A stretch of 8,926 nt of DNA, from positions 1 through 8,926 of the forward strand of contig JBDSOC010000277.1 in the NCBI GenBank assembly GCA_039915085.1, in the 5' to 3' direction. A program made the translations under genes and the position numbers. The DNA comes from JACMLD01 sp039915085. GTDB taxonomy: Bacteria > Bacteroidota > Bacteroidia > Chitinophagales > Chitinophagaceae. Positions 6,512 through 8,926 of this stretch are shown one piece after another. Below the pieces are notes generated by a model, which searched no databases, was not told where the DNA came from, and worked only from the letters and a program-made list of their open reading frames with translations. The stretch's first letter is position 1; each line of letters begins with the position of its first letter.

Positions 6512-7123
6512 ATGGCTAGAAAAAAATGGGTTTCTCAATCGGAGATAACTCCTGCATTGCTCAAATTCAGAGAAAAAAGGAAATGGCAAATAGCTTTAAG
6601 AAGATATGTTCTTGAGAAACAGGCTTCTGTTTTATACGCCCCGTACTTTGGCCTGGATATAATCAGCATAAGAAAATGGTTTGAAATGCAATTTCCAGTT
6701 GGGATTGGGTGGGACGACTTCGCTAAAAAGTGGCAATTTGAACACATAGTCCCTGTTGCCTATTTCGATTTCGGTTTAGAAGAGGAGTTGAAAATGTGCT
6801 GGAACTTTACAAATATCAGGGTTGAGTTGTTTGAACTAAACAAAGACACGGGAAATCGACTGGATGTTTTAGCGGCAAAAGGCTATTTCGAAACCCTCTA
6901 TAAAACAACCCTGTATAAACCTTGTCTTGCTCTTCTCGAAAAAATAAATAAGGTTGAACTGTCTGAAGTTATTAATTCTGAAAAACAACAGGCTTTTATT
7001 ATGGAGCACAGGACCTACCTTGATGTGATCGACAATTATTCCTCTTTTGAATTCGAATTGCTTAACAGTGGGAGGACCATCAGAGAGGTGATCAAAGAAG
7101 TAGACTTTCTAAAAAAGTTTTAG
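6512..7123 (+). CDS. HNH-like endonuclease domain protein (hypothetical)
   Basis: A 203-aa basic, soluble protein with no signal peptide. The central part resembles phage-type HNH endonucleases: a lead-in RKWFEMQFPVGIGWDDFAKK (54-73), then WQFEHIVPVAYFDF (74-87), where His78 would be the general base and Glu77 replaces the usual Asp. KMCWNFTNIRVE (94-105) follows, with Asn101 at the family's TNL position, and then ELFELNKDTGN (105-115), with Asn110 as a candidate metal ligand. No zinc-binding cysteine pairs are seen. The helical C-terminus (about 125-203) matches nothing I recognise. The gene sits between ybeY and mnmG with its own -7 box and lies just after a perfect palindrome, which suggests an accessory insertion. 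The HNH call comes from motif reading alone. It could be a degenerate or non-cutting relative. Confidence 0.7.
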   Translation: MARKKWVSQSEITPALLKFREKRKWQIALRRYVLEKQASVLYAPYFGLDIISIRKWFEMQFPVGIGWDDFAKKWQFEHIVPVAYFDFGLEEELKMCWNFTNIRVELFELNKDTGNRLDVLAAKGYFETLYKTTLYKPCLALLEKINKVELSEVINSEKQQAFIMEHRTYLDVIDNYSSFEFELLNSGRTIREVIKEVDFLKKF

Positions 7124-7125
7124 AG

Positions 7126-7133
7126 TAATTTTG
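7126..7133 (+). promoter_or_regulatory. Bacteroidota -7 promoter box for mnmG
   Basis: TAATTTTG is an exact TAnnTTTG match. It lies 2 nt after the stop codon of the HNH-like gene and ends 6 nt before the mnmG ATG. It predicts an mnmG transcript with almost no leader, independent of the upstream gene. No strong -33 element was seen. Confidence 0.5.
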
Positions 7134-7139
7134 CCGCTT

Positions 7140-8926
7140 ATGTTTCCAGAATATGATGTCATAGTAGCGGGTGCCGGTCATGCCGGTTGTGAAGCGGCGG
7201 CAAGTGCTGCCAACCTTGGCTCAAAAGTGCTTTTGATTACCATGAATATGCAGACCATTGCCCAAATGAGCTGCAACCCGGCCATGGGTGGAATTGCAAA
7301 AGGCCAGATAGTAAGAGAAATTGATGCACTGGGCGGTTATTCCGGAATTATCTCTGACCTGAGTACCATTCAGTTCAGGATGCTGAATAAATCAAAGGGT
7401 CCTGCAATGTGGAGTCCGCGTACGCAGAACGATCGTATGCTGTTCGCATCCAGCTGGCGCGAAAAACTTGAACAAACGCCCAATGTTGATTTTTACCAGG
7501 ATACCGTAGTTGGCCTGCTAATAAAAGATGGCAGAGCATATGGAGTGGTTACCGGTCTTGGTAATGAAATAAAGGCTAAATCGGTAGTCATCACAAGCGG
7601 TACTTTTTTAAATGGCATTATACATATTGGAGAAAAAAAATTTGGTGGTGGAAGAGTAGGCGAAAAAGCATCGACGGGTATCACGGAGCAATTGGTATCA
7701 CTTGGCTTTGAAAGCGATCGGCTCAAAACCGGTACACCCCCCCGTGTGGATGGCAGGAGCCTTGATTATTCCAAAATGGAAGTGCAGGAAGGCGATGCCG
7801 AGGTTGTTGGATTTTCTTATACAAATACAAAAAAGGTAAAAGCTGCCGACCAAAAAAATTGCTGGATAACCTATACAAGCCAAAAAACGCACGATATTTT
7901 AAAGACCGGTTTCGACAGGAGCCCAATGTACACCGGCAGAATTGAAGGCACTGGTCCCCGGTATTGTCCAAGTATTGAAGATAAAATAAACCGGTTTGCT
8001 GAAAGGGACCGTCACCAGATTTTTGTTGAACCAGAAGGCTGGAACACCGTTGAAATCTATGTAAATGGCTTCTCAACATCGCTGCCAGAAGATGTACAAT
8101 ACGAAGCTATTCGTACTATACCCGGGTTTGAGGCTTCAAGGATGTTTCGCCCGGGTTATGCCATTGAGTATGATTTTTTTCCTCCTACCCAACTTACCTA
8201 TTCCCTGGAAACAAAGGCTGTCAGCAACCTGTTTTTTGCCGGCCAGATAAATGGCACTACCGGGTACGAAGAAGCAGCCTGCCAGGGATTAATGGCTGGT
8301 ATTAATGCCCATCAAAAAGCATTCAACCTGGCACCCTTTATTCTCAAAAGAAGTGAAGCTTATATTGGTGTTCTCATAGATGACCTGATCAGTAAGGGAA
8401 CCGAAGAACCCTATCGCATGTTTACTTCCAGAGCAGAATTCAGAACACTGCTCAGACAGGATAATGCTGACCTGCGTCTTACTGAAATGAGTTACCGTCT
8501 TGGCCTGGCATCGCAGGAAAGAATGGAAAAAGTAATCACTAAAAGAAATGGCGTGGAAGAAATAAAATCCATTTTGAAAGATTTCACCATTGACCCAATT
8601 TCAATTCAATCGTTTTTGGAAGAAAAAGACTCTGCCATTTTACACCAAAAGCAAAAAGCCAGTCAATTATTGTTGCGCCCAAATCTTGGTCTGTTGTCGC
8701 TTATGAAAGCAATTCCGGCATTAAATGAGAAGCTAAAAAGCTATGATCATGAAACACTTGAACAAGCCGAAATTCAGTCAAAATATGGCATTTATATAGA
8801 AAAAGAGAAGGATTTGGTTAAAAAAATGGCACAATTAGAGGATTTGCTTATTCCTGATAGTTTTGATTATGACCGCATAAATTCACTTTCAAACGAGGCT
8901 TTACAGAAGTTCAAAAAAATAAAACC
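7140..8926 (+). CDS. mnmG: tRNA uridine-5-carboxymethylaminomethyl(34) synthesis enzyme MnmG (3' end outside the window)
   Basis: This FAD-dependent enzyme works with the GTPase MnmE to add the (carboxymethyl)aminomethyl group to wobble U34 of certain tRNAs. The frame is open for 595 codons and runs off the window; the family is about 620-630 aa, so some 25-35 residues are missing. The FAD-binding GAGHAG is at 11-16, the conserved SCNPAMGG at 44-51, KTGTPPR at 196-202, GPRYCPSIEDK at 272-282 (Cys276 corresponds to the catalytic Cys277 of the E. coli enzyme) and GQINGTTGYEEAA at 368-380. The C-terminal helical region that contacts MnmE and tRNA follows from about 430. The ATG at 7140 places the FAD motif at the usual distance and follows a -7 box. 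Confidence 0.98.
   Translation, partial: MFPEYDVIVAGAGHAGCEAAASAANLGSKVLLITMNMQTIAQMSCNPAMGGIAKGQIVREIDALGGYSGIISDLSTIQFRMLNKSKGPAMWSPRTQNDRMLFASSWREKLEQTPNVDFYQDTVVGLLIKDGRAYGVVTGLGNEIKAKSVVITSGTFLNGIIHIGEKKFGGGRVGEKASTGITEQLVSLGFESDRLKTGTPPRVDGRSLDYSKMEVQEGDAEVVGFSYTNTKKVKAADQKNCWITYTSQKTHDILKTGFDRSPMYTGRIEGTGPRYCPSIEDKINRFAERDRHQIFVEPEGWNTVEIYVNGFSTSLPEDVQYEAIRTIPGFEASRMFRPGYAIEYDFFPPTQLTYSLETKAVSNLFFAGQINGTTGYEEAACQGLMAGINAHQKAFNLAPFILKRSEAYIGVLIDDLISKGTEEPYRMFTSRAEFRTLLRQDNADLRLTEMSYRLGLASQERMEKVITKRNGVEEIKSILKDFTIDPISIQSFLEEKDSAILHQKQKASQLLLRPNLGLLSLMKAIPALNEKLKSYDHETLEQAEIQSKYGIYIEKEKDLVKKMAQLEDLLIPDSFDYDRINSLSNEALQKFKKIK

Noticed and set aside
7493..8079. Several minus-strand open frames opposite mnmG
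   Set aside because: They are antisense to a highly conserved gene whose motifs are continuous through the region.

Overview
The window looks like chromosomal DNA from a member of the Bacteroidota, most likely near the Chitinophagaceae. This is inferred from three things: near-consensus Bacteroidota -7 boxes (TAnnTTTG) a few bases before start codons, the lineage-type GYKDK variant in YbeY, and the general style of the proteins. No rRNA, tRNA, CRISPR array or transposase is visible.

Layout. Positions 1-48 hold the last 15 codons of a plus-strand gene. It converges on a minus-strand block, with a clean bidirectional terminator hairpin at 144-179. The minus block runs right to left: feoA-like (5944-5708), nadD (5668-5099), a two-domain chromate transporter (4940-3681), a divergent SDR oxidoreductase (3609-2833), a DUF72 protein (2718-1790, with a -1 frameshift) and a Tat-exported Gfo/Idh/MocA oxidoreductase (1640-201). 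From a divergent promoter region at 5945-5995 the plus strand carries ybeY (5996-6439), an HNH-like nuclease (6512-7123) and mnmG (7140 to beyond the window end).

Functionally this is a mixed housekeeping and accessory region. NadD makes NAD, YbeY matures rRNA, and MnmG modifies wobble uridine in tRNA. FeoA and ChrA relate to metal or anion transport. The SDR, DUF72 and Gfo/Idh proteins have no assignable substrate.

Most worth a second look: (1) the DUF72 gene is interrupted exactly at an in-frame U UUU UUA heptamer, and a -1 shift restores a plausible 309-residue protein; (2) a perfect 22-bp inverted repeat with a 3-nt loop lies 2 nt after the ybeY stop; (3) a probable HNH nuclease sits between the two RNA-processing housekeeping genes, directly beside that palindrome; (4) the SDR has lost both the catalytic Tyr and Lys. 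I see no convincing multi-gene novel system. The palindrome plus HNH gene is the closest candidate for an accessory element.
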